A DNA stretch of 32,100 nucleotides, from the NCBI GenBank assembly GCA_040007195.1, contig JBDTVQ010000028.1, positions 1-32,100 on the forward strand, read 5' to 3'. The notes under the pieces were generated by a model. The model saw only the letters and a list, made by a program, of their open reading frames with translations. It was not told the origin of the DNA and made no database searches. Within the stretch, counting starts at the first letter, position 1, and each line of letters starts with the position of its first letter. The position numbers and the translations under genes are program-made. This document shows, piece after piece, positions 8,826 through 16,605 of this stretch. This DNA comes from JAFLBB01 sp040007195 (lineage in GTDB: Bacteria > Acidobacteriota > Terriglobia > Bryobacterales > Bryobacteraceae).

Positions 8826-9765
8826 GTTTTTTCATTACCGCCATTGTTTGGGAACTCAGCGGTCCCAGCTCTGGGACGGAACAGTTGGACTCTACGTTTC
8901 GTAATGATCGCATGCCGGGAATTACTGTCGAAACAGCGGAATGAGAGATGACGAAACGCAAAGCGAGCTCCGCCAGCGTCCCCGGTTCGTGCGTCAGATC
9001 GCGGTGCAACGCGCTTACATGTTGCACAACTTGACTCTTGCGGGAACCGCTGAAATAAAAGTCGCGGAAATCGCCCGGCAAAAAGCTCGTCTCTTCGGTA
9101 ATCTTACCCGTGAGCGCGCCTTCGTCTAGAGGCACACGCGCAATCACGCCCACGTTCAGATCAAGGCATTTCGGAAAAAGATTCAGCTCGGGAGATTGGT
9201 CAAAAATGTTGTAGATGACCTGCACGGTATCGATGAGACCCGTGTTGATCACTTCCAATGCCGAGTCAGGCTGATGATCGTTGATCGAAATTCCGGCATA
9301 ACGAATTTTGCCCGCGCGCTTCAGGTCTTCGATAGCGCGCTTCCATTCGTCGCTCCACACCCATTGCGGGCTCCACACGTGGAACTGCTGTAAGTCGAGA
9401 CACTCAATGCCGAGGTTGCGCAAGCTCTCTTCGGTGCAGGCGACGGTGTAGTCGTAGGGGAACACCTCGTCGATGGCCGTGCCCATGCGCGCGGGCCAGA
9501 TGCGATTCTTCGGCGGCACCTTGGTGGCGATGTAGAGGCCGGAAGTGGATTCCCGTACGATCTTGCCGACAAGTTTCTCGCTATGGCCGTCGCCGTAGGC
9601 AAGCGCCGTGTCAATGAAATTCAGGCCCAGCTCAATGGCGCGGCGAAGAGCGTTCAAGGAGTCGGCGTCTTCGCCTCCCAGCCACTGTTTCTGTCCGATG
9701 CCCCAGGCCCCGTAACCGATCTCGCTGACCGGAATGCCGGTTCGTCCTAAAGTGCGATAGCGCAT
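8797..9765 (-). CDS. Aldo/keto reductase
   Basis: Cytosolic NADPH-dependent carbonyl reductase family, about 322 residues. From the chosen start, MRYRTLGRTGIPVSEIGYG is the standard N-terminus, and the catalytic tetrad is visible as D52 and Y57 (NFIDTALAYGDG), K82 (YIATK) and H129 (DLQQFHVW). The frame is open another 21 codons to 9828, but that extension is unrelated to the family, so ATG 9765 is preferred even though its ribosome site is weak. The gene follows the DUF1080 gene by 90 bases and overlaps the BsuPI gene. Together with the DUF1080 hydrolase and the Gfo/Idh enzyme it suggests keto-sugar or other carbonyl chemistry; the substrate is not predictable. Confidence 0.92.
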   Translation of the reverse strand: MRYRTLGRTGIPVSEIGYGAWGIGQKQWLGGEDADSLNALRRAIELGLNFIDTALAYGDGHSEKLVGKIVRESTSGLYIATKVPPKNRIWPARMGTAIDEVFPYDYTVACTEESLRNLGIECLDLQQFHVWSPQWVWSDEWKRAIEDLKRAGKIRYAGISINDHQPDSALEVINTGLIDTVQVIYNIFDQSPELNLFPKCLDLNVGVIARVPLDEGALTGKITEETSFLPGDFRDFYFSGSRKSQVVQHVSALHRDLTHEPGTLAELALRFVISHSAVSTVIPGMRSLRNVESNCSVPELGPLSSQTMAVMKKHAWTKNFYQ

Positions 9766-9855
9766 TCCCACATGGTATGGCCATTCACCGGAACCGCGCA
9801 CATCGCAGCCCGCGCCCGCCGCCACCACGGGCTTGGCGCAGTGCGCTCAGGCCGC

Positions 9856-10572
9856 CTACTCCAGCTTGCGCAGCCAAATGTTGCGGAACTTCATCAACGT
9901 ATGGGGCGCGTCTTTGAATCCGCTATGATCCTGCAGCCGGAGCGGTCCGGGGCCGCATATGCTGTCTTTCTTGCAGCCCGGCCCCTTCTTGTCGATCATG
10001 GTGTTCTCCTGGACGAGAACGCCGTTGAGCAGAATCGTGGCGCTGCCGGGTTTCGTGATGTTGCCCTGACCGTCGCACTTGGGCGCGTGGTAGACGATGT
10101 CGTAGGTCTGCCATTCCGTAGGCTTGCGCGCGGCATTCACGAAAGGCGGCTTGAATCCATAAACGGCGCCCACCGTGCCATCGGCGTAGGTGGGATTTTG
10201 AAAACCATCGAGAATCTGCACTTCATAGCAGCTTTGCAAATAGGCCCCGCTGTTTCCCTTCATCTGCCCTTTCTGATTCGGCATATTGGGGATGTTGAAC
10301 TCGAGATGGAGTTGGGCATCGCTGAACAGCTCCTTTGAGACAATGTCGCCCGCGCCCGTTTCGCACACCAGTTCCCCCTTCATGGCTTTGCAGCCAATGG
10401 GACTGCCGTCCAGCTTGGTGAAGGCGTTGGTGTCTTTGCCGTCGAAGAGCACGATGGCATCCGAAGGAGGCGACGCAGGTCCTCCGGCGCCCGGGGTGAC
10501 CACGCGCGGTTGCGGCCCGTTGTCGGCCCCGTGAACAAGCGATACAGCCGCGAGAAGGAATATAGCTCTCAT
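9856..10572 (-). CDS. Secreted DUF1080 (3-keto-disaccharide hydrolase family) protein
   Basis: DUF1080 proteins have a concanavalin-like beta-sandwich, and characterised members cleave 3-keto-glycosides. The mature part shows the family signatures IVLFDGKDTNAF, LHLEFNIPN, GNSGAYLQSCYEVQILD, TEWQTYDIVYHAPK, ILLNGVLVQEN and GPLRLQDH, ending in FRNIWLRKLE. The preferred ATG at 10572 gives a signal peptide (MRAIFLLAAVSLVHGA) and a 238-residue product; a start eight codons upstream is possible. It is the first gene of the minus-strand run ending with the sulfatase, and starts only 24 bases from the divergent rluE-like gene. A Gfo/Idh oxidoreductase nearby fits the two-step oxidise-then-cleave route known for this family. 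Polar side chains are conserved, but specificity is not readable. Confidence 0.9.
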   Translation of the reverse strand: MRAIFLLAAVSLVHGADNGPQPRVVTPGAGGPASPPSDAIVLFDGKDTNAFTKLDGSPIGCKAMKGELVCETGAGDIVSKELFSDAQLHLEFNIPNMPNQKGQMKGNSGAYLQSCYEVQILDGFQNPTYADGTVGAVYGFKPPFVNAARKPTEWQTYDIVYHAPKCDGQGNITKPGSATILLNGVLVQENTMIDKKGPGCKKDSICGPGPLRLQDHSGFKDAPHTLMKFRNIWLRKLE

Positions 10573-10580
10573 GAGCGAAG

Positions 10581-10586
10581 ATTGTA
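10581..10586 (-). promoter_or_regulatory. Candidate -10 element for the DUF1080 gene
   Basis: On the minus strand TACAAT (5 of 6 to the consensus) ends 8 bases before the ATG at 10572. Transcription would start at or just before the start codon, giving a nearly leaderless mRNA, consistent with the absence of a ribosome site. No convincing -35 box lies at 16-18 bases. Confidence 0.35.
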
Positions 10587-10596
10587 TCGCGCCCAT

Positions 10597-11148
10597 ATGC
10601 CCGCTTCACGCACGCTCTTGTTCTGGAAGCCGTATGGCGTGCTGTGCCAGTTCACGCCGGAACCGGGCACGACGCACGCTACGCTCGCCGATTTTGTCGA
10701 CGTGCCCGATGTGTATCCGGCTGGACGGCTCGATCATGACAGCGAAGGCCTGGTGGTGCTCACCAGCGATGGCGCGCTGCAGCATCGCATCACCGACCCC
10801 AAGCGCGCGCATCCGCGAACCTATTGGGCGCAGGTGGAGCGCATCCCGGATGCGGCTGCTTTGCAGGCTTTACGCGCCGGCGTGCTCATCGAAGGCAAGC
10901 GCACGCTGCCCGCAAAGGCGCGCCTGCTCGATGCCGTGCCCGGCCTGCCCGAGCGTACGCCGCCCATCCGCTTTCGCAAGAACGTTCCCACGGCCTGGAT
11001 CGAACTCACGCTCACCGAAGGCCGCAATCGCCAGGTGCGCCGCATGACCGCTGCCGCCGGGCATCCGACCTTGCGGCTGGTGCGTGTCCGAGTCGGCAAT
11101 TGGTCGCTCGATGGCCTGGAACCGGGGAAGTGGCGCGAAGTCCGTTAA
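10597..11148 (+). CDS. rluE: rRNA pseudouridine synthase, RsuA/RluE family
   Basis: Converts a uridine of ribosomal RNA to pseudouridine; E. coli RluE modifies U2457 of 23S. The 183-residue protein has GRLDHDSEGLVVLTSDG with catalytic D46, KRAHPRTYWAQVE, and the C-terminal EGRNRQVRRMTAAAGHPTLRLVRVRVGNW, which is closest to RluE. It lacks the N-terminal S4 domain, as RluE does. The frame extends upstream to 10510, but the extension overlaps the divergent DUF1080 gene and is unlike the family; ATG 10597 begins MPASRTLLFWKPYGVL, as expected. The PSCyt1 gene follows after 17 bases. The family is certain; the exact target is inferred. Confidence 0.92.
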   Translation: MPASRTLLFWKPYGVLCQFTPEPGTTHATLADFVDVPDVYPAGRLDHDSEGLVVLTSDGALQHRITDPKRAHPRTYWAQVERIPDAAALQALRAGVLIEGKRTLPAKARLLDAVPGLPERTPPIRFRKNVPTAWIELTLTEGRNRQVRRMTAAAGHPTLRLVRVRVGNWSLDGLEPGKWREVR

Positions 11149-11165
11149 AATAGGGGCAGCCACAC

Positions 11166-13718
11166 ATGCTTTCCCATCGCCTCTTTGTCGCGGCGCTTTT
11201 CGCCCTGTCCGTTTGGGCGCAACCGGCGCCCGATTTCGAGCGCGACGTGCAGCCCGTTTTTCGCAAGCGCTGTTCGGGTTGTCATGGCGCGGCACAGCAA
11301 CTGAGCGGGTTCCGGCTCGACGATCGCGAAGCGGCGATGAAGGGCGGCTATTCGGGCGCGGTGATCAAGCCCGGCGATAGTGCCGGCAGCGCGTTGATGC
11401 ACCGGCTGAAAGGCGAAAACAATCTCAAGCCGATGCCGCCGGGCTCGAAGCGCCTGAGTGAAGAAGAGATCGCCGTAGTGCGCGGCTGGATTGACGCCGG
11501 CGCGAAGTGGCCCGACGCCCTCGCCCGGCCCAAACCCACCGGCCAGCTCAGCACTCACTGGTCGTTTCAACCCATCACGAGGCCCGCTCCGCCACCGGTG
11601 GCGAACGCAAAGTGGGTCCGCAACGCCATCGACAATTTCGTGCTCGCGCGGCTGGAGAAGGAAGGCATTGCGCCGTCACCCGAAGCCGATACGGCGACAC
11701 TGCTGCGCCGCGTGACGTTCGACCTCACCGGCCTTCCGCCCACCGCCGACGAGATGCGCGCGTTCCTGGCCGACAAACGCCCCGATGCATACGAGCGCGT
11801 GGTCGACCGCCTGCTCGCCTCGCCTCACTATGCCGAGCGCTGGGCCCGTTCGTGGCTCGACGCGGCACGCTATGCCGACTCCGACGGCTATGAAAAAGAC
11901 TGGGCGCGTCCATACGCTTGGCGCTACCGCCAATGGGTGATTGAGGCCTTCGATCGCGACATGCCGTTCGATGAGTTCACGCGCGATCAACTCGCCGGCG
12001 ACCTCGTGCCGAACGCGGATGCCGAAACGCGCACGGCCACCGGCTTCCACCGCATGACGCTCACCAATCGCGAAGGCGGCGTCGATTCCGAGCAGTTCAA
12101 ATTCGAAGCCACGCTCGATCGCGCCGTCACCACGAGTTCTGTGTGGCTGGGGCTGACGGTCGGCTGCGCGCAGTGCCACGACCACAAGTTCGATCCGATC
12201 AAGCAGACCGACACCTACCAGATGTTCGCCTTCTTCGACAACGTAGCCGAGGTCGACATCGATGCCCCGATGCCGGGAGAGGTGGGACCGTATCTACGCA
12301 AGCGCGCCGAGTATCGCGCCAAGCGCGACGCGATGCTGATCGACCACAACGTCGAGCCGCTGATGGCGGCCTGGGAAAAGGAGATGCTGTACACATCCGC
12401 GCATCCGGGCGAGCGTACCGATTGGGATCTCGCCTGGGATTGTCTGTTGAAGTTGAGCGAAGGCGGCGACGGCGAGCGCGTCATGCGGACGCCGCCCGAA
12501 AAGCGCACCGAGCGCGATTGGGATATTCTCACCGACCACTTCATCCGCAACTACCACTTTGCCGTGGGCAGCAAGAAGTGGAAGGAGCTGAAGCTCGATC
12601 AACTCGACGTCAAGCTGCGGGCGCTATATGCCGAGTACCCGCAGTTGACGCAGGCAATGACGCTTGCCGAACTGGATCAGCCGCGCCCGGTCCACCTCCG
12701 CGTGCGTGGCGACTACAAAGCCGATGGCATCGAAGTGCAGCCGGGCACGCCGGCCTTTTTGCCGCCGCTGGGTGCAAGCGGGCATGGGCCGCAAGGTCGC
12801 GCCACGCGCCTCGACCTTGCGAACTGGCTCATGTCGGAGCAGAACCCGCTGACCGCGCGCGTCACGGTGAATCGCGTCTGGCAGGAGTACTTCGGCGCGG
12901 GAATCGTGAAAACCGCCGAAGACTTCGGCACGCAGGGCGACGCGCCCACGCACCCGCAGCTTCTCGATTATCTCGCCACCGAATTCCGCACAAACGGCTG
13001 GCACTGGAAGCCGCTGCACAAAATGATCGTCATGTCGGCCACATACCGGCAGGCCTCGCACACGCGCAAGGATCTCGAAGAGATCGACCCGAACAACCGT
13101 CTGCTGGCACGGCAATCGCGCCTGCGGCTTCCGGCCGAGAGCGTGCGCGATGCGGCGCTCTATGCCTCCGGCCTTCTCGACCTCCGCGTAGGCGGACCGA
13201 GCGTGAAACCGCCGCAGCCGAAAGGAGTCTCCGAGATCAGCTATGGCTTCGGTTGGGGCGGCAAATGGAACAACGCCGAAGGGCCCGACCGCTACCGCCG
13301 CGGCCTCTACATCCACTTCCAGCGCACAACGCCCTATCCGCTGCTTATGAACTTCGACGCGCCCAAGGCCAGCGTCACCGCCTGCCGCCGCCAGCGCTCG
13401 ACTACCCCACTACAAGCGCTGAACCTGCTGAACGATCCCGTGTTCCTCGAAGCCGCGCAGACGCTGGGCTGGCGTATCGCAAACGAAACGGGCCCGTTCG
13501 ACGCCCGCTTGAACGACGCCTACCTCAACACCGTGGGTCGCGCACCCTCAGCCAGCGAGACCACCCGGCTGCACGCCTACTACGACAAGCAGAAGGCCAT
13601 CTTCGATAGCGAACCCGCGTCGATGAAAGCCTTGCACGCAAGCACGGTCGAACAGGCCGCCTGGACCGGCGTCGCCAGCGTCCTGCTCAACCTCGACGAG
13701 TTCATCACACGAGAGTAG
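11166..13718 (+). CDS. PSCyt1-DUF1549-DUF1553 secreted cytochrome-like protein
   Basis: The 850-residue protein has a signal peptide (MLSHRLFVAALFALSVWAQ) and, in order, a cytochrome-c-like PSCyt1 domain (about 24-118), DUF1549 (about 150-360) and DUF1553 (about 540-810). The heme-binding motif CSGCH is at 36-40, and MPPG near 97 may supply the axial methionine. A second CxxCH, C334-A-Q-C-H338 followed by DHKFDP, is a conserved feature of DUF1549. Such proteins are abundant in Planctomycetes, Verrucomicrobia and Solibacter-type Acidobacteria and almost always pair with a DUF1501 protein, as here. Their biochemical role is not established; redox chemistry linked to polymer breakdown is a guess. 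It starts 17 bases after rluE and ends 5 bases before the DUF1501 gene. Confidence 0.93.
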   Translation: MLSHRLFVAALFALSVWAQPAPDFERDVQPVFRKRCSGCHGAAQQLSGFRLDDREAAMKGGYSGAVIKPGDSAGSALMHRLKGENNLKPMPPGSKRLSEEEIAVVRGWIDAGAKWPDALARPKPTGQLSTHWSFQPITRPAPPPVANAKWVRNAIDNFVLARLEKEGIAPSPEADTATLLRRVTFDLTGLPPTADEMRAFLADKRPDAYERVVDRLLASPHYAERWARSWLDAARYADSDGYEKDWARPYAWRYRQWVIEAFDRDMPFDEFTRDQLAGDLVPNADAETRTATGFHRMTLTNREGGVDSEQFKFEATLDRAVTTSSVWLGLTVGCAQCHDHKFDPIKQTDTYQMFAFFDNVAEVDIDAPMPGEVGPYLRKRAEYRAKRDAMLIDHNVEPLMAAWEKEMLYTSAHPGERTDWDLAWDCLLKLSEGGDGERVMRTPPEKRTERDWDILTDHFIRNYHFAVGSKKWKELKLDQLDVKLRALYAEYPQLTQAMTLAELDQPRPVHLRVRGDYKADGIEVQPGTPAFLPPLGASGHGPQGRATRLDLANWLMSEQNPLTARVTVNRVWQEYFGAGIVKTAEDFGTQGDAPTHPQLLDYLATEFRTNGWHWKPLHKMIVMSATYRQASHTRKDLEEIDPNNRLLARQSRLRLPAESVRDAALYASGLLDLRVGGPSVKPPQPKGVSEISYGFGWGGKWNNAEGPDRYRRGLYIHFQRTTPYPLLMNFDAPKASVTACRRQRSTTPLQALNLLNDPVFLEAAQTLGWRIANETGPFDARLNDAYLNTVGRAPSASETTRLHAYYDKQKAIFDSEPASMKALHASTVEQAAWTGVASVLLNLDEFITRE

Positions 13719-13723
13719 TTGCC

Positions 13724-15160
13724 ATGAATGAGAAACAATTCCAGACGATCCAGACGCGGCGCGATTTCTTCAATCGCTGCGCCGGCGGCATGGGCACGGC
13801 GGCGTTGTTCAACCTGCTGGCAAACGATGGCTACGCTTCCGGACCGACGACCGACGATCCGCTCGCGCCCAAAGCGCCCCACTTCGCGCCCAAAGCGAAG
13901 AACGTCATTTTCCTTTTCATGGAAGGCGCGCCGAGCCAGATGGATCTCTTCGATCCCAAACCGGCGCTGAAGAAGTGGAACGGTAAACCGCTGCCTCCGT
14001 CGATGACGAAGGACCTCAAGCTCGCCTTCATCAAACCGACGGCAACGGTGCTCGCCAGCCCACGCGTGTTCGCGCCGCAGGGCCAGTGCGGCATGGAGTT
14101 GAGCGACCTGCTGCCCAATCTCAGCAAGCTCGCCGACGACATCTGCCTGGTGCGCTCGGTGCGCAGCGATGCGTTCAATCATCATCCGGGCCAACTCCTG
14201 CTTTTCACCGGCAATACGCAACTGGGCCGCCCGACGATGGGCTCCTGGGTCACCTACGGAATGGGCAGCGAATCGAAAAATCTGCCTGGCTTCGTCGTGC
14301 TCACATCAGGCAAGGGCACCAGCGGCGGCTCGGACAACTTCTCTTCGGGCTTCCTGCCCACTACCTATTCGGGCACGGTGTTTCGCGGCACGGGCGATCC
14401 GATTCTCTACCTCTCCAATCCTGACGGCATCAGCGACGCCACGCAGCGCGCGCGCCTGGACGCCATTCGCGACCTCAACACCGAACGCGCCACGCTCACC
14501 GGCGACCAGGAGATTGCCGCGCGCATTCACAGCTACGAGCTGGCGTTCCGTATGCAATCGGCCGCGCCCGAACTGCTCGACTTTTCGAAAGAGTCGAAAG
14601 CCACGCTCGATATGTACGGCGTGGAGCAGGCTGCGACGAAAGCCTACGGAACAAATTGCCTGCTGGCCCGGCGACTGGTCGAACGCGGCGTGCGGTTTGT
14701 CATGTTGATGCACGCCAGTTGGGATCATCACTCGAGCATCAACACAGGCCTCGTGCAGCAGTGTAATGCAACGGAACAACCGGCGGCAGCGCTCATTAAG
14801 GACCTCAAGCAGCGCGGCCTGCTCGACACCACGCTCGTCGTGTGGGGCAGCGAGTTCGGGCGCACGCCTATGTCGGAGATTCGCCGTCCCGAAGAAGCGA
14901 ACAACGCGGGCCGCGACCATCACGCCGAAGGCTTCTCGCTGTGGATGGCAGGCGGCGGAATCAAGGGCGGGCAGGTGATCGGCGAGACAGACGAACTCGG
15001 GCTCACCATCACGAAGGACCCCATCCACATTCACGACCTGCAAGCGACGTTCCTCCACCTGCTCGGCTTCGACCACAAGAAGCTGACCTATCGCTTCATG
15101 GGCCGCGACTTCCGGCTCACCGATGTGGAAGGCGAACTCGTACAAAAGATGATGGCCTAA
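13724..15160 (+). CDS. Tat-exported DUF1501 protein
   Basis: The 478-residue protein carries a twin-arginine N-terminus (TRRDFFNRCAGGMG) and DUF1501 signatures: VIFLFMEGAPSQMDLFDPKP, LVRSVRSDAFNHHPGQ, VVWGSEFGRTPMSE and the C-terminal HIHDLQATFLHLLGFDH. DUF1501 belongs to the alkaline phosphatase/sulfatase-like fold and probably binds metal, but no activity is established. It lies 5 bases after the PSCyt1-DUF1553 gene, the usual partnership, so both probably act together in the periplasm. TrpB2 follows after 12 bases. The start ATG at 13724 follows GAGAGTAGTTGCC, a moderate ribosome site. Confidence 0.93.
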   Translation: MNEKQFQTIQTRRDFFNRCAGGMGTAALFNLLANDGYASGPTTDDPLAPKAPHFAPKAKNVIFLFMEGAPSQMDLFDPKPALKKWNGKPLPPSMTKDLKLAFIKPTATVLASPRVFAPQGQCGMELSDLLPNLSKLADDICLVRSVRSDAFNHHPGQLLLFTGNTQLGRPTMGSWVTYGMGSESKNLPGFVVLTSGKGTSGGSDNFSSGFLPTTYSGTVFRGTGDPILYLSNPDGISDATQRARLDAIRDLNTERATLTGDQEIAARIHSYELAFRMQSAAPELLDFSKESKATLDMYGVEQAATKAYGTNCLLARRLVERGVRFVMLMHASWDHHSSINTGLVQQCNATEQPAAALIKDLKQRGLLDTTLVVWGSEFGRTPMSEIRRPEEANNAGRDHHAEGFSLWMAGGGIKGGQVIGETDELGLTITKDPIHIHDLQATFLHLLGFDHKKLTYRFMGRDFRLTDVEGELVQKMMA

Positions 15161-15172
15161 GAAAGGCAGCCC

Positions 15173-16537
15173 ATGTCCGATAGCGTGAAGTACCTCTTGG
15201 ACGAATCGCACATCCCGCAATTCTGGTACAACGTGGTGGCCGATCTACCCTCGCCGCCGCCTCCCGTGCTACACCCCGGCACCGGCCAGACCATCGGGCC
15301 CGATGCGCTCGCTCCGCTGTTCCCGATGGAGCTGATCCTGCAAGAGGTCACGCAGGAGCGCGAGGTGCCCATCCCCGAACCGGTGCGCGATGTCTACCGC
15401 CAGTGGCGGCCCACGCCGCTGTTCCGCGCTCGCAGGCTCGAGAAGGCGCTCGACACACCGGCGCACATCTATTACAAGTACGAAGGCGTCAGCCCGGCCG
15501 GTAGCCACAAGCCGAATACCGCCGTGCCGCAGGCGTTTGAGAACAAGCGCGCGGGCGTGCGCCGCATCGTCACCGAAACGGGCGCGGGGCAATGGGGCTC
15601 GTCGCTCGCCATGGCGGGCGCGATGTTCGGCATCGAGATCGAAGTCTTCATGGTGCGCGTCTCCTACGATCAGAAGCCCTACCGCCGCGCGTTGATGGAA
15701 GCCTATGGTGCGCGTTGCGTGGCGTCGCCCTCCGTCGAAACGAACTCAGGCCGCGCCGTGCTTGCGCAACGCGCCGATCATCCGGGCAGCCTCGGCATCG
15801 CCATCTCGGAAGCCGTGGAAGTGGCCGCGCAGAGTGACGACACCAAGTACGCGCTGGGTTCCGTTCTCAATCACGTGCTGCTCCACCAGACCGTGCTGGG
15901 CCAGGAAGCCATGGCGCAAATGGAGATGGCGGGCGAGGGGCCCGATGTAATCGTCGGCTGCACGGGGGGCGGTTCGAACTTCGCCGGCATCGCCTTCCCG
16001 TTCCTGGGCGCAAAGCTGCGCGGCGGCCCGAACGTCCGTCTCATCGCCGTCGAACCCGCGGCCTGCCCCAGCCTTACGCGCGGCCGCTACGCCTATGACT
16101 TCGGCGACACCGCGCACCTAACGCCGCTGGTGAAGATGCACACCCTCGGCTCCACCTTTACGCCACCCGGCTTCCACGCCGGCGGCCTGCGCTATCACGG
16201 CATGGCCCCGCTGGTGAGCCACATTGCCGATTTAGGCCTCATTGAGGCTCGCGCTTACCACCAGACCACCTGCTTTGAAGCAGGGCTCACTTTCGCCCGC
16301 GCCGAGGGTATCATCCCCGCGCCCGAGGCCAACCACGCCGTAAAGGGCGCCATCGACGAGGCTCTTCGCTGCAAACAAGCGGGCCGCTCAGAGGTGATTC
16401 TGTTCAATCTCTGTGGCCACGGGCACTTCGATATGCAGGCCTACATCGACTTCCAGGCGGGCAAATTGGCAGACGTTAATTATGACGAGGCCGAATTGGC
16501 CATGGCGCTGGCGGGCCTGCCCGCTGTATCGTTTTAG
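15173..16537 (+). CDS. trpB2: Tryptophan synthase beta-like protein TrpB2
   Basis: PLP enzyme of the stand-alone TrpB2 class, condensing serine with indole in the cytosol. The 454-residue length and N-terminal block DESHIPQFWYNVVADLP are typical of TrpB2, not the TrpA-coupled TrpB1. The PLP lysine is K113 in PAGSHKPNTA, and the phosphate-binding loop is CTGGGSNFAG near 263. TGAGQWGSSLA is also present. AAAGGCAG precedes the ATG at suitable spacing. No other trp gene is nearby; instead it trails the PSCyt1/DUF1501 pair by 12 bases. Its role there may be indole salvage, or it may be only cotranscribed. Confidence 0.93.
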   Translation: MSDSVKYLLDESHIPQFWYNVVADLPSPPPPVLHPGTGQTIGPDALAPLFPMELILQEVTQEREVPIPEPVRDVYRQWRPTPLFRARRLEKALDTPAHIYYKYEGVSPAGSHKPNTAVPQAFENKRAGVRRIVTETGAGQWGSSLAMAGAMFGIEIEVFMVRVSYDQKPYRRALMEAYGARCVASPSVETNSGRAVLAQRADHPGSLGIAISEAVEVAAQSDDTKYALGSVLNHVLLHQTVLGQEAMAQMEMAGEGPDVIVGCTGGGSNFAGIAFPFLGAKLRGGPNVRLIAVEPAACPSLTRGRYAYDFGDTAHLTPLVKMHTLGSTFTPPGFHAGGLRYHGMAPLVSHIADLGLIEARAYHQTTCFEAGLTFARAEGIIPAPEANHAVKGAIDEALRCKQAGRSEVILFNLCGHGHFDMQAYIDFQAGKLADVNYDEAELAMALAGLPAVSF

Positions 16538-16605
16538 GAACGGTACGGGCAGCGAAGTTGTACTACAGTTTCACGGATTCCGGGCCGATTTGTAGATGAG
16601 GCATT

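Noticed and set aside
9766..9828. N-terminal extension of the aldo/keto reductase
   Set aside because: The 21 extra codons are unlike the family; the ATG at 9765 gives the normal N-terminus.
12143..13609. Long open frame (488 codons) on the same strand within the PSCyt1-DUF1553 gene
   Set aside because: It is an alternate frame of a confidently identified gene, rich in Arg/Ala/Pro from high-GC codons, with no recognisable domain.
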